A stretch of 64,000 nucleotides of DNA from Fodinicola acaciae (GTDB lineage: Bacteria > Actinomycetota > Actinomycetes > Mycobacteriales > HKI-0501), in NCBI RefSeq assembly GCF_010993745.1, contig NZ_WOTN01000001.1, positions 2,731,235 through 2,795,234 on the forward strand, given 5' to 3'. Numbering within the stretch: the stretch's first letter is position 1; each line of letters begins with the position of its first letter. This document shows positions 48,641 to 57,192 of the stretch, piece by piece. The position numbers were made by a program, and so were the translations under genes. The notes below the pieces were generated by a model. The model ran no database searches and had not been told where the DNA came from. It worked only from the letters and a program-made list of their open reading frames with translations.

Positions 48641-49258
48641 ATGAGACTACGGGATCGCCTGAAACAGCAGACCAGGCAGGCGATCTCGGACGTCGCGATG
48701 GAGCTGTTCGCCGCCGACGGTTTCGACGCGGTGACGATCGCGCAGGTCGCCGAGGCCGCCGGCGTGTCGAAAATGACCGTGACCAACCACTTTCCGCGTA
48801 AAGAGGACCTGGTCTTCGACCATGCCGACGCGGCCATCAACGGCTTGGCCGACGCGGTCACCGCACGCGCCGTTGGCGAGAGCATCCTCACAGCCGTACG
48901 CCGCGACTACCTCGACCGGCTCGCCGCCGGCGCGGTGAGCCTCGGTCCACCGACCGCGACATTCGCGCGACTAGTCCAGAACAGCCACGTACTCATCAGC
49001 CGAGCGCGCGAGATCGCCGACTTACGCGAGCAGGCACTCGGTGACGCGATCGCCGCCGAGACCGGCGTCGACGATACGCGGCAACGCGTCGTCGCCGCAC
49101 AGCTGGCATCGGTCCACCGCGTACTTTTCGCCGAAAGCGTGAGACGCATTCTCGACGGCCAGTCACGCGCCACGATCCGCCGCCTGCTCGCTGCGAAAGC
49201 ACGCGATGCCTTCGACCTCCTCGAGCCGGCTCTCGGCCACTACGGCATCAAAACCTGA
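48641..49258 (+). CDS. TetR-family transcriptional regulator
   Basis: The 205-aa product has the TetR HTH (TRQAISDVAMELFAADGFDA, VAEAAGVSKMTVTNHFPRKEDLV, about 10-55) and a C-terminal ligand domain (AcyR/TetR_C-like). It is divergent from the SgcJ-like/membrane pair. Its 3' end overlaps the convergent membrane protein gene by 11 bp. Confidence 0.9.
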   Translation: MRLRDRLKQQTRQAISDVAMELFAADGFDAVTIAQVAEAAGVSKMTVTNHFPRKEDLVFDHADAAINGLADAVTARAVGESILTAVRRDYLDRLAAGAVSLGPPTATFARLVQNSHVLISRAREIADLREQALGDAIAAETGVDDTRQRVVAAQLASVHRVLFAESVRRILDGQSRATIRRLLAAKARDAFDLLEPALGHYGIKT

Positions 49259-49889
49259 AACCGGGCGGCAGCAGCACGGCGAGCGCGGGATGCCGCCGCG
49301 CGACCTGCGCGATGTAGAGCGCGTTCCAACCAGCCAACGCGACCATGGCGGCGATCATCATGCCGGTGGAGAGCCCCACCATCACGTCCACCGGCACCAG
49401 ATAGATCAGCGGCACCCGCGCGACCGCTTCCGCGAGGAGTCCAGCGCCCCAGCCGAGCGCGCTGGCACGGAAAGCGCGACGCGCGGCTGGATCGCGGTCG
49501 TACAGCGCGGCAAGCTCCCGCGCCAGCGCCGGCCGCCAGGTCTGCGCACCGGCCAGCGTGAGCGGCTGTTTTCCGAGCAGACTCAGCAAAAACACCAGGC
49601 CGAGCGCGGCCGTGGTGAAAGAGTCCTTGAGCAGCAGAAACCGCGGATCGCCGCGAACGAAGGCCAGTGCCAGGCTGACGCCGAACATCGCGAGCATGAT
49701 CGCGGCAAACCAGGAGACCCGTCGCGTCCACACGGCCACGGCGACGAGTCGTACGCCGGCCGCGGCCGTGGCGGCCAGCAGGGCGACCCAGTCGACGGCG
49801 CCGAGAGCGTGCAGTGCGTAGTACGCGACGAGCGGAAGGCCGATGTCCACGACCAGCCCGAGCACCGCGCCAGACGTCTGTCTTTTCAC
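49248..49889 (-). CDS. VC0807-like membrane protein
   Basis: The 213-aa product has about five or six helices, starting KRQTSGAVLGLVVDIGLPLV. The pattern of a first GLVVDIGLPLVAYYALHALG helix, a conserved FVRGDPRFLLLKDSFTTAALG loop and LGKQPLT resembles VC0807-like/DUF3159 proteins. Function unknown. The start is the GTG at 49889. It is divergent from a WHG-type TetR across a 51-bp gap with a palindrome. Confidence 0.8.
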   Translation of the reverse strand: MKRQTSGAVLGLVVDIGLPLVAYYALHALGAVDWVALLAATAAAGVRLVAVAVWTRRVSWFAAIMLAMFGVSLALAFVRGDPRFLLLKDSFTTAALGLVFLLSLLGKQPLTLAGAQTWRPALARELAALYDRDPAARRAFRASALGWGAGLLAEAVARVPLIYLVPVDVMVGLSTGMMIAAMVALAGWNALYIAQVARRHPALAVLLPPGFRF

Positions 49890-49902
49890 ACGAGGTACGA
49901 TA

Positions 49903-49922
49903 GCACTGTTATATAACGCTGC
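49903..49922. promoter_or_regulatory. TetR-type operator, GTTATATAAC core
   Basis: A perfect GTTATATAAC palindrome (49908-49917) flanked by matching GCA and TGC gives GCA-N2-GTTATATAAC-N2-TGC. It occupies most of the gap between the divergent VC0807-like and TetR genes, so it probably controls both. Confidence 0.75.
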
Positions 49923-49940
49923 AATGGTATTGTTCGGAGC

Positions 49941-50579
49941 GTGAGTCCTCGATCCGCCGATCCGGCCGTACGCGCGGCCCTGCTGGCCGCGGCGAAACGC
50001 CTGCTGAGCACCGAGGGGCCGCAGGCGTTGTCGACGCGCCGGCTGGCCACCGAGGTCGGTGCGTCCTCGATCGCCGTCTACACGCATTTCGGCAGCATGG
50101 ACCAGCTGCGCCGGGAGCTGCGTCGAGACGGTTTCGGCAGGCTTGAGGCCGACCTCGACGCGATCCCGCGCACCGACGATCCGGTCGCCGACCTCGGCTC
50201 GGCCATCCTCGCCTACTTCGCGTTCGGGCTCGGCGACCCCGACCTGTATCGCGCGATGTTCGTCGACCGTCCGCCGGAGCGTACGGAGGACGCCGGCACC
50301 GGAGTGTTCGAGCGCCTGGTCGCCGCCGTCGACCGCTGCGTCGACGCCGGCCGGTTCGAGCCGGCCGAGCCGGCCCTCCTGCGCGGCTGGTCCGCCGAGC
50401 TGTGGACCGCCGGACACGGCATGATCACGTTGGCGTTGACCGGGCTTCTGCCGCTCGACCAGGTCCGGTTTTTGCTGACCGACATGACATGTCGCCTCGC
50501 GGTCGGCTTCGGCGACGATCCGGCCGCCGCCAGCCGGTCCATCGAGACCCTCCACTCAGCCCAGGGTGACCTCGGCTGA
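49941..50579 (+). CDS. TetR-family regulator with WHG-type C-terminal domain
   Basis: The 212-aa product has the HTH (AALLAAAKRLLSTEGPQALS, TRRLATEVGASSIAVYTHFGSMDQL) and a C-terminal domain with AMFVDRPPE and LLRGWSAELWTAGHGMITLALT, the WHG motif group. The start is GTG. It is convergent with and overlaps the aldo/keto reductase gene by 24 bp. Confidence 0.9.
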   Translation: MSPRSADPAVRAALLAAAKRLLSTEGPQALSTRRLATEVGASSIAVYTHFGSMDQLRRELRRDGFGRLEADLDAIPRTDDPVADLGSAILAYFAFGLGDPDLYRAMFVDRPPERTEDAGTGVFERLVAAVDRCVDAGRFEPAEPALLRGWSAELWTAGHGMITLALTGLLPLDQVRFLLTDMTCRLAVGFGDDPAAASRSIETLHSAQGDLG

Positions 50580-51452
50580 CTGAGACGGTACGGCGTCCAG
50601 CGTGGCCATCGTGGCGTCGTCCAACGAGATCGCGCCGACGGCCAGGTTGGCCTCGAGATGGTCGCGGTCGGCGGTCCCCGGGATGAGCAGCACGTTTGGC
50701 GAGTGGTGCAGCAGCCAGGCGAGACCGATCTGCGCGGGGCTGTGGCCGAGGGCCTGCGCGGCGGCGGTCACGGCCGGCTCGTCGGCGACCTTGGGCAGGC
50801 CGGGAAAAGCACCGCCAAGCGGAAAGAACGGGACCCAGGCGATGCCTTCGTCGGCGCAGAGCCGCAGCATGTCCTCGTCTTCACGCGCGACCAGGCTGTA
50901 GGCGTTCTGTACGCACACGATGCCGGCGGGCAGGGCCCGGCGCAGGATCTCGATCGTCACGCCGCTCAGGCCAATCGCGCCGATCTTGCCCTCGTCACGC
51001 AGCGCCGTCATGACCGCGAGCTGGTCGTCGAGATCGACCACCTGGTCACCTTCGGCGCGAATGCCTGGCCCGCCGTCCGCCCGGCGGAGGTTCATGACCG
51101 GGATCTGCTCGACGCCGAGCGTGGCGAGGTTGGCCTCCACGCCGGCCCGCAACTGCTCGGGCCGCTGCGCCAGCCGCAACGGACGAGGACCGTCCGGGTC
51201 GGGCTCAGCGCCGACCTTGCTGACGATCACGACGCCGTCATCGTCGCCGATGGCATCGCGGATGACTTCGTTGACGAAGCCGTCGCCATAGAACTGAGCC
51301 GTGTCGACGTGATCGACACCGAGGTCACGCGCATGCCGCATCACGGCGATCGCCGCGTCGCGGTCGGCGTGCAGGCGGTGCAGCTGCATCGCCCCGAAGC
51401 CGACGCGCGACACCGTACGCTCGCCGAGCCGTCCGGCACTGTTCGTGGTCAT
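50556..51452 (-). CDS. aldo/keto reductase
   Basis: The 298-aa product has the (beta/alpha)8 AKR pattern: VGFGAMQLHR, HVDTAQFYGDGFVNEVI (catalytic Asp and Tyr), VIVSKVG (Lys), then IGLSGVTIEIL, GHSPAQIGLAWLLHHSP and LLIPGTA. The usual catalytic His (LHRxD) is replaced: the strand reads IPVMNLRRADGG, with Arg there. This occurs in a subset of bacterial AKRs. It is divergent from the TetR at 51530, which likely represses it. The substrate is unknown. Confidence 0.9.
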   Translation of the reverse strand: MTTNSAGRLGERTVSRVGFGAMQLHRLHADRDAAIAVMRHARDLGVDHVDTAQFYGDGFVNEVIRDAIGDDDGVVIVSKVGAEPDPDGPRPLRLAQRPEQLRAGVEANLATLGVEQIPVMNLRRADGGPGIRAEGDQVVDLDDQLAVMTALRDEGKIGAIGLSGVTIEILRRALPAGIVCVQNAYSLVAREDEDMLRLCADEGIAWVPFFPLGGAFPGLPKVADEPAVTAAAQALGHSPAQIGLAWLLHHSPNVLLIPGTADRDHLEANLAVGAISLDDATMATLDAVPSQSAEVTLG

Positions 51453-51478
51453 AACCGGGCCCTCCGAGTACGCTCAAC

Positions 51479-51527
51479 GAAGCGGAGGAATCTCCGCTTC
51501 ACTACGACCGTACCGGAGGTTCCTCCG
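51479..51527. promoter_or_regulatory. two GGAGG-containing inverted repeats (TetR operators)
   Basis: GAAGCGGAG-GAAT-CTCCGCTTC (51479-51500) has perfect 9-bp arms. CGGAGG-TT-CCTCCG (51514-51527) follows 13 bp later and merges into the ribosome site of the TetR gene. Both lie between the divergent aldo/keto reductase and TetR genes. Confidence 0.75.
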
Positions 51528-51529
51528 TT

Positions 51530-52105
51530 TTGGCTACCGCCGAACCGACACCGCGGCGTACGCGCGTCGACGCCGAGCGCAACCGCGACAAGCTCATCGA
51601 GGCGGCGAAGGCCGCCTACACGGCGGCCGGCGGGCCGGTGCCGCTGGAAACCATCGCGCGCGACGCCGGCGTCGGCATCGGTACGCTCTATCGCCACTTC
51701 CCGACTCGCGATGCACTCGTCGAAGCCGTCTACGCCGCCGAGCTCGACGATGTCACCGGCAGCGTGCCTGACCTGCTCCGCCGGCATCGGCCGGACGCCG
51801 CGCTGCGTGCCTGGATGGAGCGCTATGCGACCTTCGTCGCCACCAAACGCGCGATGGCCGAGACGCTCCGCGCCGGCTGGGCCTCCGGCCGTATCGCCAC
51901 GTCGGCCACGCGGGAACGTATCGGCGCCGCCTTGGCCACGCTGCTGGCCCGCGGCGCCGAGGCCGGCATGCTCCGCGCGGACACCGACCCAGACGACGTG
52001 ACCGTGCTGCTGCTCGGCACACTGCTGGCCAGCGCGGACACTCCCGGCCAGACGGCGCGGCTGCTCGACCTCATCATCGACGCCCTACGGCCAAAAACTG
52101 GCTAG
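51530..52105 (+). CDS. TetR-family transcriptional regulator
   Basis: The 191-aa product has a TetR HTH (AERNRDKLIEAAKAAYTAAG, IARDAGVGIGTLYRHFPTRDALVEAVYAAEL) close in sequence to the one at 9800. It also shares a GGAGG-centred operator with it. The start is TTG, with GGAGG 10 nt upstream. It ends 4 bp inside the convergent small membrane protein gene. Confidence 0.9.
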   Translation: MATAEPTPRRTRVDAERNRDKLIEAAKAAYTAAGGPVPLETIARDAGVGIGTLYRHFPTRDALVEAVYAAELDDVTGSVPDLLRRHRPDAALRAWMERYATFVATKRAMAETLRAGWASGRIATSATRERIGAALATLLARGAEAGMLRADTDPDDVTVLLLGTLLASADTPGQTARLLDLIIDALRPKTG

Positions 52106-52335
52106 GCGTCCTTGTCCAGCGGGTCGTCCGGGGACGTACGCGCGACCATCCGCTCCTCCTGCGCCTGCGTTTCGAAGCGATATTCGCGAATCGCCGGATG
52201 CCAGATCTCCTCGATCGGACTCAGCACGCTGTCCCCCACTCCGCGCCGCCGGACGCGCCTGGCCAGCCAGACCAGCAATCCCATGTTCAGCGCGAAAAAG
52301 CAGATCCAGACGGCGGTCACCAGCAGATCAGTCAT
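52102..52335 (-). CDS. small single-helix membrane protein
   Basis: The 77-aa product has one transmembrane helix (about 3-25, LLVTAVWICFFALNMGLLVW), a basic stretch (RRVRRRG) and a polar tail. Its ATG overlaps the end of the TetR gene by 8 bp, so it is the TetR's operon partner and likely target. No family is recognised. Confidence 0.7.
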   Translation of the reverse strand: MTDLLVTAVWICFFALNMGLLVWLARRVRRRGVGDSVLSPIEEIWHPAIREYRFETQAQEERMVARTSPDDPLDKDA

Positions 52336-52924
52336 GATCGAACATCACCTCCACGACAGCGGTGACGGTGGCGCGGAGGTCGACGGCCGGATCGACACCA
52401 CGCCGCAGCGCCAGCCCCCCGCCGAGCGACGGCAGCGCCACGACTGCCAGCGACAACGGCAAAGTCGGCCGTACGCGCAAGCGGTCGCAATGCCGGGCCA
52501 GCAGCTCGGCGATCTGCTCCTCGCGTTGTCGCTGCGCCGCGACGATCGCGGCGGCAAGCTCCGGTTTGTCGGCGACTCCGGCCAAAAACTCGGTCGACAC
52601 GACGGTCCACCTGGCCGCGTCCCCATCGGCCGAGCCGACGCCGGAGGCGAGCGTGGCGACCAACTCGTCGCGGCTCGACACGCGGTCCAGAGCCTCGCGC
52701 AATCCCGCCAGGAGCGCGTCAGCGCGGCTGTCGACAATCGCCGTCCACAAGCCCTCTTTGCCGCCGAAATGCTTGTAGACGGCCCCTCGGGTGAAGCCGG
52801 CCTCGGACGCGATCTCCTCGACGGTGGCGGCCAGATAACCACGCCGCAGAAACACCGCCAGGCCGACCTCAAGCAGCTGCTGGTGCGTACGTCGTTGCTG
52901 CTCAGCGCGCGTCAGCCTGGCCAT
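52328..52924 (-). CDS. TetR-family transcriptional regulator
   Basis: The 198-aa product has the HTH (QQLLEVGLAVFLRRGYLAAT, VEEIASEAGFTRGAVYKHFGGKEGLW), typical of the AcrR group, and a helical C-terminal domain. A 34-bp compound palindrome lies 13 bp upstream of the ATG. With no divergent gene, it probably controls only itself and the small membrane protein. Confidence 0.9.
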   Translation of the reverse strand: MARLTRAEQQRRTHQQLLEVGLAVFLRRGYLAATVEEIASEAGFTRGAVYKHFGGKEGLWTAIVDSRADALLAGLREALDRVSSRDELVATLASGVGSADGDAARWTVVSTEFLAGVADKPELAAAIVAAQRQREEQIAELLARHCDRLRVRPTLPLSLAVVALPSLGGGLALRRGVDPAVDLRATVTAVVEVMFDHD

Positions 52925-52937
52925 CGACCCGCCATTC

Positions 52938-52971
52938 GGTAACGGTCCGTTTCTAGAAACGCGACGTTACC
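52938..52971. promoter_or_regulatory. compound TetR operator
   Basis: The palindrome CGTTTCTAGAAACG (52948-52961) sits at the centre of a larger one: GGTAACG (52938-52944) and CGTTACC (52965-52971), each separated from the core by three unpaired bases. It looks like a site for two dimers or for an extended TetR. Confidence 0.8.
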
Positions 52972-52976
52972 ACGTG

Positions 52977-53645
52977 CTAGCCGTCGCCGGTAGTGACGCT
53001 GACAGTGTTGGAGCTTTCGCCGTAATAGAAGGCAACCACCCGACATGCCGCGACCTTCTCGTCCGGCAGGGTGACGATCCCGGTCGAGTTGACGTTCGCG
53101 TCGAGCAGCTGCACGACCCGGAAGTCGGCGCTGCCGGCCGGCCTCAGCTCCACCAGATAGCCGGCCTCGTCGCTGGCGCGATCCGTCCAGGTCAGCCGCA
53201 CTCCGTTGGCGTTCATGACGGTTGTGCGCAGGTCCGTCGGCCGGCCACCGGCGCGCAGCGGCTGCCGAGCGACGGCCGGCTGCGCCACCGTACGCGGCCG
53301 AGCCCAGTCCGCCGGGGCGTCGTCGTATTTTCCCGGCGGCAGCGCCAGCTCCACGATCGCGGAAACCTGGCCATAGTACGGAACGACCCGGTAGGAGAAG
53401 GCCGTCCGCGGGATCAGCTTCCGGTGCGCGTACGACATCCGTGACGGCGCAAGGAAATCCAGGATCGTGTATGGCCCGGCCGCGGTGTTCGCGTATTCGA
53501 CGACACGGCCCAGTGGCGCCGGACCGCTGTCATGCCAGGAAAGCGTGACGTCGACCGGCGAATCCAACCGGGCGGTGAGCGTGGTGGTCGCCGATCCGCA
53601 TCCGGCGACCACCACGGCCACCATCAACAGCCAGACGATTTTCAC
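52977..53645 (-). CDS. lipoprotein with fibronectin-III-like modules
   Basis: The 222-aa product begins with a lipoprotein signal (MKIVWLLMVAVVVAGCG, Cys near 16). Two FN3-like beta-sandwich segments follow: VDVTLSWHDSGPAPLGRVVE through FSYRVVPYYG, and GVRLTWTDRASDEAGYLVEL through RVVAFYYGESSNTVSV. It would be anchored outside the membrane. Its ATG overlaps the stop of the preceding secreted protein gene (ATGA). Function unknown; carbohydrate or protein contact is plausible. Confidence 0.75.
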   Translation of the reverse strand: MKIVWLLMVAVVVAGCGSATTTLTARLDSPVDVTLSWHDSGPAPLGRVVEYANTAAGPYTILDFLAPSRMSYAHRKLIPRTAFSYRVVPYYGQVSAIVELALPPGKYDDAPADWARPRTVAQPAVARQPLRAGGRPTDLRTTVMNANGVRLTWTDRASDEAGYLVELRPAGSADFRVVQLLDANVNSTGIVTLPDEKVAACRVVAFYYGESSNTVSVTTGDG

Positions 53646-54229
53646 TGGTATGCGAAGGAGAGGTTGCTCCAGACCACCGAGATGGAGCCGCTGCCGCTGG
53701 CCGTACGATAGGCACCGATCTTGTCGTAATAGTTGCCGCTGGGTGGAGCGGATTCGGTGTATTTCAACGATCCGTTGATGTAGACCCGATAGTCGTTCCC
53801 CATCCGGTGGATCGTCTGCACCGCCACCGTGGTGCCGACGGTCGCGCCGGTGGCGATCGTCGCGCCACCTTCGACCGAGTAGAGCCGGCCGCCTCTTTCC
53901 ACCGCCAGCAGGAAAAACGGACCGACACCGTCGCGGAAGGTCTGCTTGAGGCTCATCCGCGTGCCACCCATGCTGGTGATGCGGAACGATCCCTGGAAGC
54001 GGTGCTGGCTGTGCGTGTAGTTCTGATAGCGCCGCTCGGCGCGGTCATAGCCGCTGCTCGACGTGCAGTTGATCGTGAACGTCAGGCCGCTGACCGATCC
54101 GCATCCCTGTTGTTGCACCGTGAATGACGGCGAATAGCTGGTCCAGGCCGGTGCCGCTTGCGCGGGCGCCGCCGTACTCACCGCGAGGCCGGCCGCCAAC
54201 AGGCAGCCGACGATGACCCGTCTGCTCAC
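53642..54229 (-). CDS. secreted beta-sandwich protein, polysaccharide-lyase-like
   Basis: The 195-aa product has a Sec signal (VSRRVIVGCLLAAGLAVSTA, cleavage after AQA near 26). It is then beta-rich with two Cys. It has QNYTHSQHRFQGSFRI, VAVQTIHRMGNDYRVYINGS and YYDKIGAYRT, a pattern recalling PL7-type alginate lyases (Q-x-H and Y-x-K-x-G-x-Y) and other concanavalin-like folds. Catalytic assignment is tentative. GGAGG stands 5 nt before the GTG. It is coupled to the lipoprotein gene downstream. Confidence 0.7.
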   Translation of the reverse strand: MSRRVIVGCLLAAGLAVSTAAPAQAAPAWTSYSPSFTVQQQGCGSVSGLTFTINCTSSSGYDRAERRYQNYTHSQHRFQGSFRITSMGGTRMSLKQTFRDGVGPFFLLAVERGGRLYSVEGGATIATGATVGTTVAVQTIHRMGNDYRVYINGSLKYTESAPPSGNYYDKIGAYRTASGSGSISVVWSNLSFAYQ

Positions 54230-54240
54230 CGTTCCTCCTT

Positions 54241-54260
54241 CATATCGGTTCATGGATATG
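54241..54260. promoter_or_regulatory. short inverted repeat CATATC-N8-GATATG
   Basis: Perfect 6-bp arms upstream of the secreted beta-sandwich gene, 12 bp before its GTG and just behind the ribosome site. It could be an operator; the bound protein is unknown. Confidence 0.4.
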
Positions 54261-54322
54261 AATGCCTTCACAGACAAGAACGTATGCGAGGGAAGATACG
54301 CGAAATCCGCGGCAAATGTCAA

Positions 54323-55546
54323 TCAGCAGGCCGCGGCACGGCCGAGCAGAAACGTCCGTTCGCGAGTGTTGCGGGTCAGCGCCGCCGCGCGTTCGAACTC
54401 GGCGCGGGCCTCGTCCAGCCGTCCGAGTTTGACAAGCAGGTCACCGCGTACGCTCGGCAACAGGTGATAGTCGCGCATCGCCGGCTCGTCGACGAGCGAG
54501 TCGACCAGCTCAAGGCCAACAGCGGGGCCAAAAGCCATCGCGACGGCGACCGCGCGGTTCAGCTCGACGACCGGTGTCGGCGTCAGCTCGGCGAGCACCC
54601 GATAGAGCGCGGCGATCCGCGGCCAGTCGGTCGCCTCGGCGGTGTGAGCGCGCGCATGGCACGCGGCGATGGCGGCCTGCAGCGCGTACGGTCCCGGTTT
54701 TCGGCCCAGTTCCTCGACTTTGCGCAGCTCGGCCAAGCCGTGCCCGATCAGCACGTGGTCCCAGCGCGCTCGGTCCTGCTCCAGCAACAGCACCATTTCG
54801 CCGTCCGGTCCGACGCGCGCTGCCGCGCGTGAGGCCTGGAAATCCATCAACGCGACCAGGCCGTGCACCTCTGCTTCGCCGGGTGCCAGCTCGGAAAGAA
54901 TGCGGCCGAGCCGCAACGCTTCGCGGCACAGCGCCGGCCGGACCAGGTCGTCGCCGGCGGTCGCCGCGTAACCTTCGTTGAAAATCAGGTAAATCACCTC
55001 GAGCACCGACGGCAGCCGCTCCGGCAGGCTCGGCAGCTCGAACGAAACCCGTTTCGCGGCAAGGGTTTTCTTGGCGCGTACGATCCGCTGCGCGACCGTC
55101 GACTCGGCCACCAGATAGGCGCGCGCGATCTCCTCGGTCGTCAGGCCGCCGAGCAGCCGCAACGTCAAGGCCACCCGCGCCTCGGTCGACAGCACCGGAT
55201 GGCAGGCGATGAACATCAGCCGCAGGATGTCGTCGCCGACGTGGTCGTCCAGATCCGGCAACTCCTCGGCGATCCGCAGATCTCGCGCCATTTCCCGGTG
55301 TTTGCGGTCCAACCGCTCGCGACGACGGAAATGGTCAATGGCCCGGCGCTTGGCGATCGCCATCAGCCAGGCGCCAGGATTGTCCGGCACACCGGATGCC
55401 GGCCACTGCTCCAGTGCCGCGACCAGCGCGTCCTGCGCCAGCTCCTCGGCGAGTCCGACATCGCCGCGCACCATCCTGGTCAACCCGGCGATCAGCCGGG
55501 TCGACTCGATCCGCCAGACCGCCTCGACGGTGCGATGCGCGTCCAT
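54323..55546 (-). CDS. ECF42-type RNA polymerase sigma factor (second copy)
   Basis: The 407-aa product has the ECF42 layout: region 2 (GLAEELAQDALVAALEQWPA, NPGAWLMAIAKRRAIDHFRR), region 4 (VALTLRLLGGLTTEEIARAY, ESTVAQRIVRAKKTL) and the long C-terminal TPR-like extension (YLIFNEGYAAT, PYALQAAIAACHARAH, VVELNRAVAVAMAFGPA). It abuts the DGPF gene with no gap. The other copy is at 11792-12973. Both are downstream of an LLM-class enzyme gene. Confidence 0.93.
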   Translation of the reverse strand: MDAHRTVEAVWRIESTRLIAGLTRMVRGDVGLAEELAQDALVAALEQWPASGVPDNPGAWLMAIAKRRAIDHFRRRERLDRKHREMARDLRIAEELPDLDDHVGDDILRLMFIACHPVLSTEARVALTLRLLGGLTTEEIARAYLVAESTVAQRIVRAKKTLAAKRVSFELPSLPERLPSVLEVIYLIFNEGYAATAGDDLVRPALCREALRLGRILSELAPGEAEVHGLVALMDFQASRAAARVGPDGEMVLLLEQDRARWDHVLIGHGLAELRKVEELGRKPGPYALQAAIAACHARAHTAEATDWPRIAALYRVLAELTPTPVVELNRAVAVAMAFGPAVGLELVDSLVDEPAMRDYHLLPSVRGDLLVKLGRLDEARAEFERAAALTRNTRERTFLLGRAAAC

Positions 55547-55900
55547 CTACTCGGCCGGAAACGGATCGGCCTCGTCCACCTGGCGGATCTCGATCACGTC
55601 ACCTGGCCCGGCCGGACACCGGCTGGCCCACGCGACGGCCTCCTCCCGCGAGCGTACGTCGATGACCCAATAGCCGCCGAGCGCTTCTTTCGCCTCCGCG
55701 AACGGGCCGTCGGTGACCACCGGCTTGCCGGCACCGGAAAACGAGACGCGTGCGCCGGCGGACGGCGGCAGAAGGCCGTCCAGCGCCAGAAGCACGCCGG
55801 CCTCCTTCAGCGTCTGGTTGTAACGCGCCATCGCGTCGATCTCGTCGTGGGCCGGCGCCGAGGCGTATTCGCGCGGGATCATCAGCATCATGAAGCGCAT
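55547..55900 (-). CDS. YciI-like protein with DGPF motif (second copy)
   Basis: The 117-aa product begins MRFMMLMIPREYASAP and has VVTDGPFAEAKEALGGYWVI. It is the partner of the ECF42 gene that starts on the next base. The ATG at 55900 matches the family start; an upstream in-frame GTG at 55918 is less likely. It lies 14 bp after the LLM monooxygenase stop, so it belongs to that operon. Confidence 0.9.
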   Translation of the reverse strand: MRFMMLMIPREYASAPAHDEIDAMARYNQTLKEAGVLLALDGLLPPSAGARVSFSGAGKPVVTDGPFAEAKEALGGYWVIDVRSREEAVAWASRCPAGPGDVIEIRQVDEADPFPAE

Positions 55901-55914
55901 GACGCAGAACTTAC

Positions 55915-57192
55915 TCAAACTCCAAGGTGATCGCGCAATGTGTCGCCGGAGTAGTCGGTGCGGAACACACCGCGTTCCTGCAGCAGCGGCACCACCTTGT
56001 CGGCGAAGTCGTCCAGGCCGCTCGGCGTGATGTGCGGGACGATGATGAAGCCGTCACTGACGTCGGCCTGGACGAAGTCGTTGATCCGTCCGGCCACTGT
56101 CCGCGGCGATCCGACGAACGTCTGCCGGCTCATCACCTCGACCATCAGGTCGCGAATCGACAGCTTCTCGGCCGCCGCCCTCTCGCGCCACTTCCGCGCG
56201 GTTTCCAACGGATCCGTGAAAGCGCGTACGCTCGCGCGGCCACGCGAGATGGTGTTCTCCCCCACGATCGGATCGACCTCCGGCAGCGGTCCGTCCGGGT
56301 CGTACGCGGACAGGTCGCGATTCCAGACCTGCTCCAGAAACTTGATCGCGGTCTGGCCGCTGACCTGCTGGCGACGCACCACCGCCGCGTATTCCTCCGC
56401 CTCGGCATCGGTGTCACCGAGGACAAAAGTCGCCGCCGGCAGCACGACGAGCTGGTCGCGCGTACGTCCGTAACGTGCCAGCCGCCGTTTCACGTCGGCA
56501 TAGAATGCCTTGCCGGCCTCGAAAGTCGCGTGCCGGGTGAAGATCGCGTCGGCGGTCGCCGCGGCGAACTCGCGGCCGGCGTCGGAGTCGCCGGCCTGCA
56601 GGATGACCGGCCGGCCCTGCGGTCCAGGCGGCACGTTGAACCGTCCGGAGATGCGGAAATGCCTGTCCTCGTGCGAAAACGCGCCGGTGTTGCCGTCACG
56701 CCACGAGTCCCAGAGCTCCCATGCCGTCCGCATGAACTGCTCGGCGCGCTCGTATCGCTGGTCCTCCGGCAGGAATCCGCCGCGCCGGAAGTTCTCGCCG
56801 GTGAAGGCGTCCCACGAGGTGACGACGTTCCAGCCGGCGCGGCCACCGCAGAGGTGGTCGAGGCTGACGAACTGGCGAGCCACCTCGTAGGGCTCGTTGA
56901 AGGTCGAGTTGATCGTGCCGGCCAGGCCGAGTTTCTCGGTCACCGCGGCCAAAGCCGCGAGCACGGTGAAGGTGTCCGGCCGGCCGACGACGTCCAGGTC
57001 GTAAATCTGGCCGCCCTGCTCGCGCAGCCGCAAACCCTCGGCGAGAAACAGAAAATCGAACTTCGCCCGCTCGGCCGTGCGCGCGAACCGTTCGAAGGAG
57101 GCGAACTCGATGTGGCTGCCGGAGCGCGGATCGCTCCACACCGTCGTGTTGTTGACGCCGGGAAAGTGCGCGGCGAGATGGATCTGTTTCAT
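55915..57192 (-). CDS. NtaA/SnaA/DszA-type flavin monooxygenase
   Basis: The 425-aa product is a reduced-flavin-dependent luciferase-like monooxygenase of the NtaA/DszA group: KFDFLFLAEGLRLREQGG, AGWNVVTSWDAFTGENFRRG, RPVILQAGDSDAGREFAA. Relatives degrade nitrilotriacetate and other chelators, sulfones or peptide antibiotics; the substrate here is unknown. No flavin reductase gene is next to it. Its ATG overlaps the GST stop (ATGA). Confidence 0.92.
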   Translation of the reverse strand: MKQIHLAAHFPGVNNTTVWSDPRSGSHIEFASFERFARTAERAKFDFLFLAEGLRLREQGGQIYDLDVVGRPDTFTVLAALAAVTEKLGLAGTINSTFNEPYEVARQFVSLDHLCGGRAGWNVVTSWDAFTGENFRRGGFLPEDQRYERAEQFMRTAWELWDSWRDGNTGAFSHEDRHFRISGRFNVPPGPQGRPVILQAGDSDAGREFAAATADAIFTRHATFEAGKAFYADVKRRLARYGRTRDQLVVLPAATFVLGDTDAEAEEYAAVVRRQQVSGQTAIKFLEQVWNRDLSAYDPDGPLPEVDPIVGENTISRGRASVRAFTDPLETARKWRERAAAEKLSIRDLMVEVMSRQTFVGSPRTVAGRINDFVQADVSDGFIIVPHITPSGLDDFADKVVPLLQERGVFRTDYSGDTLRDHLGV

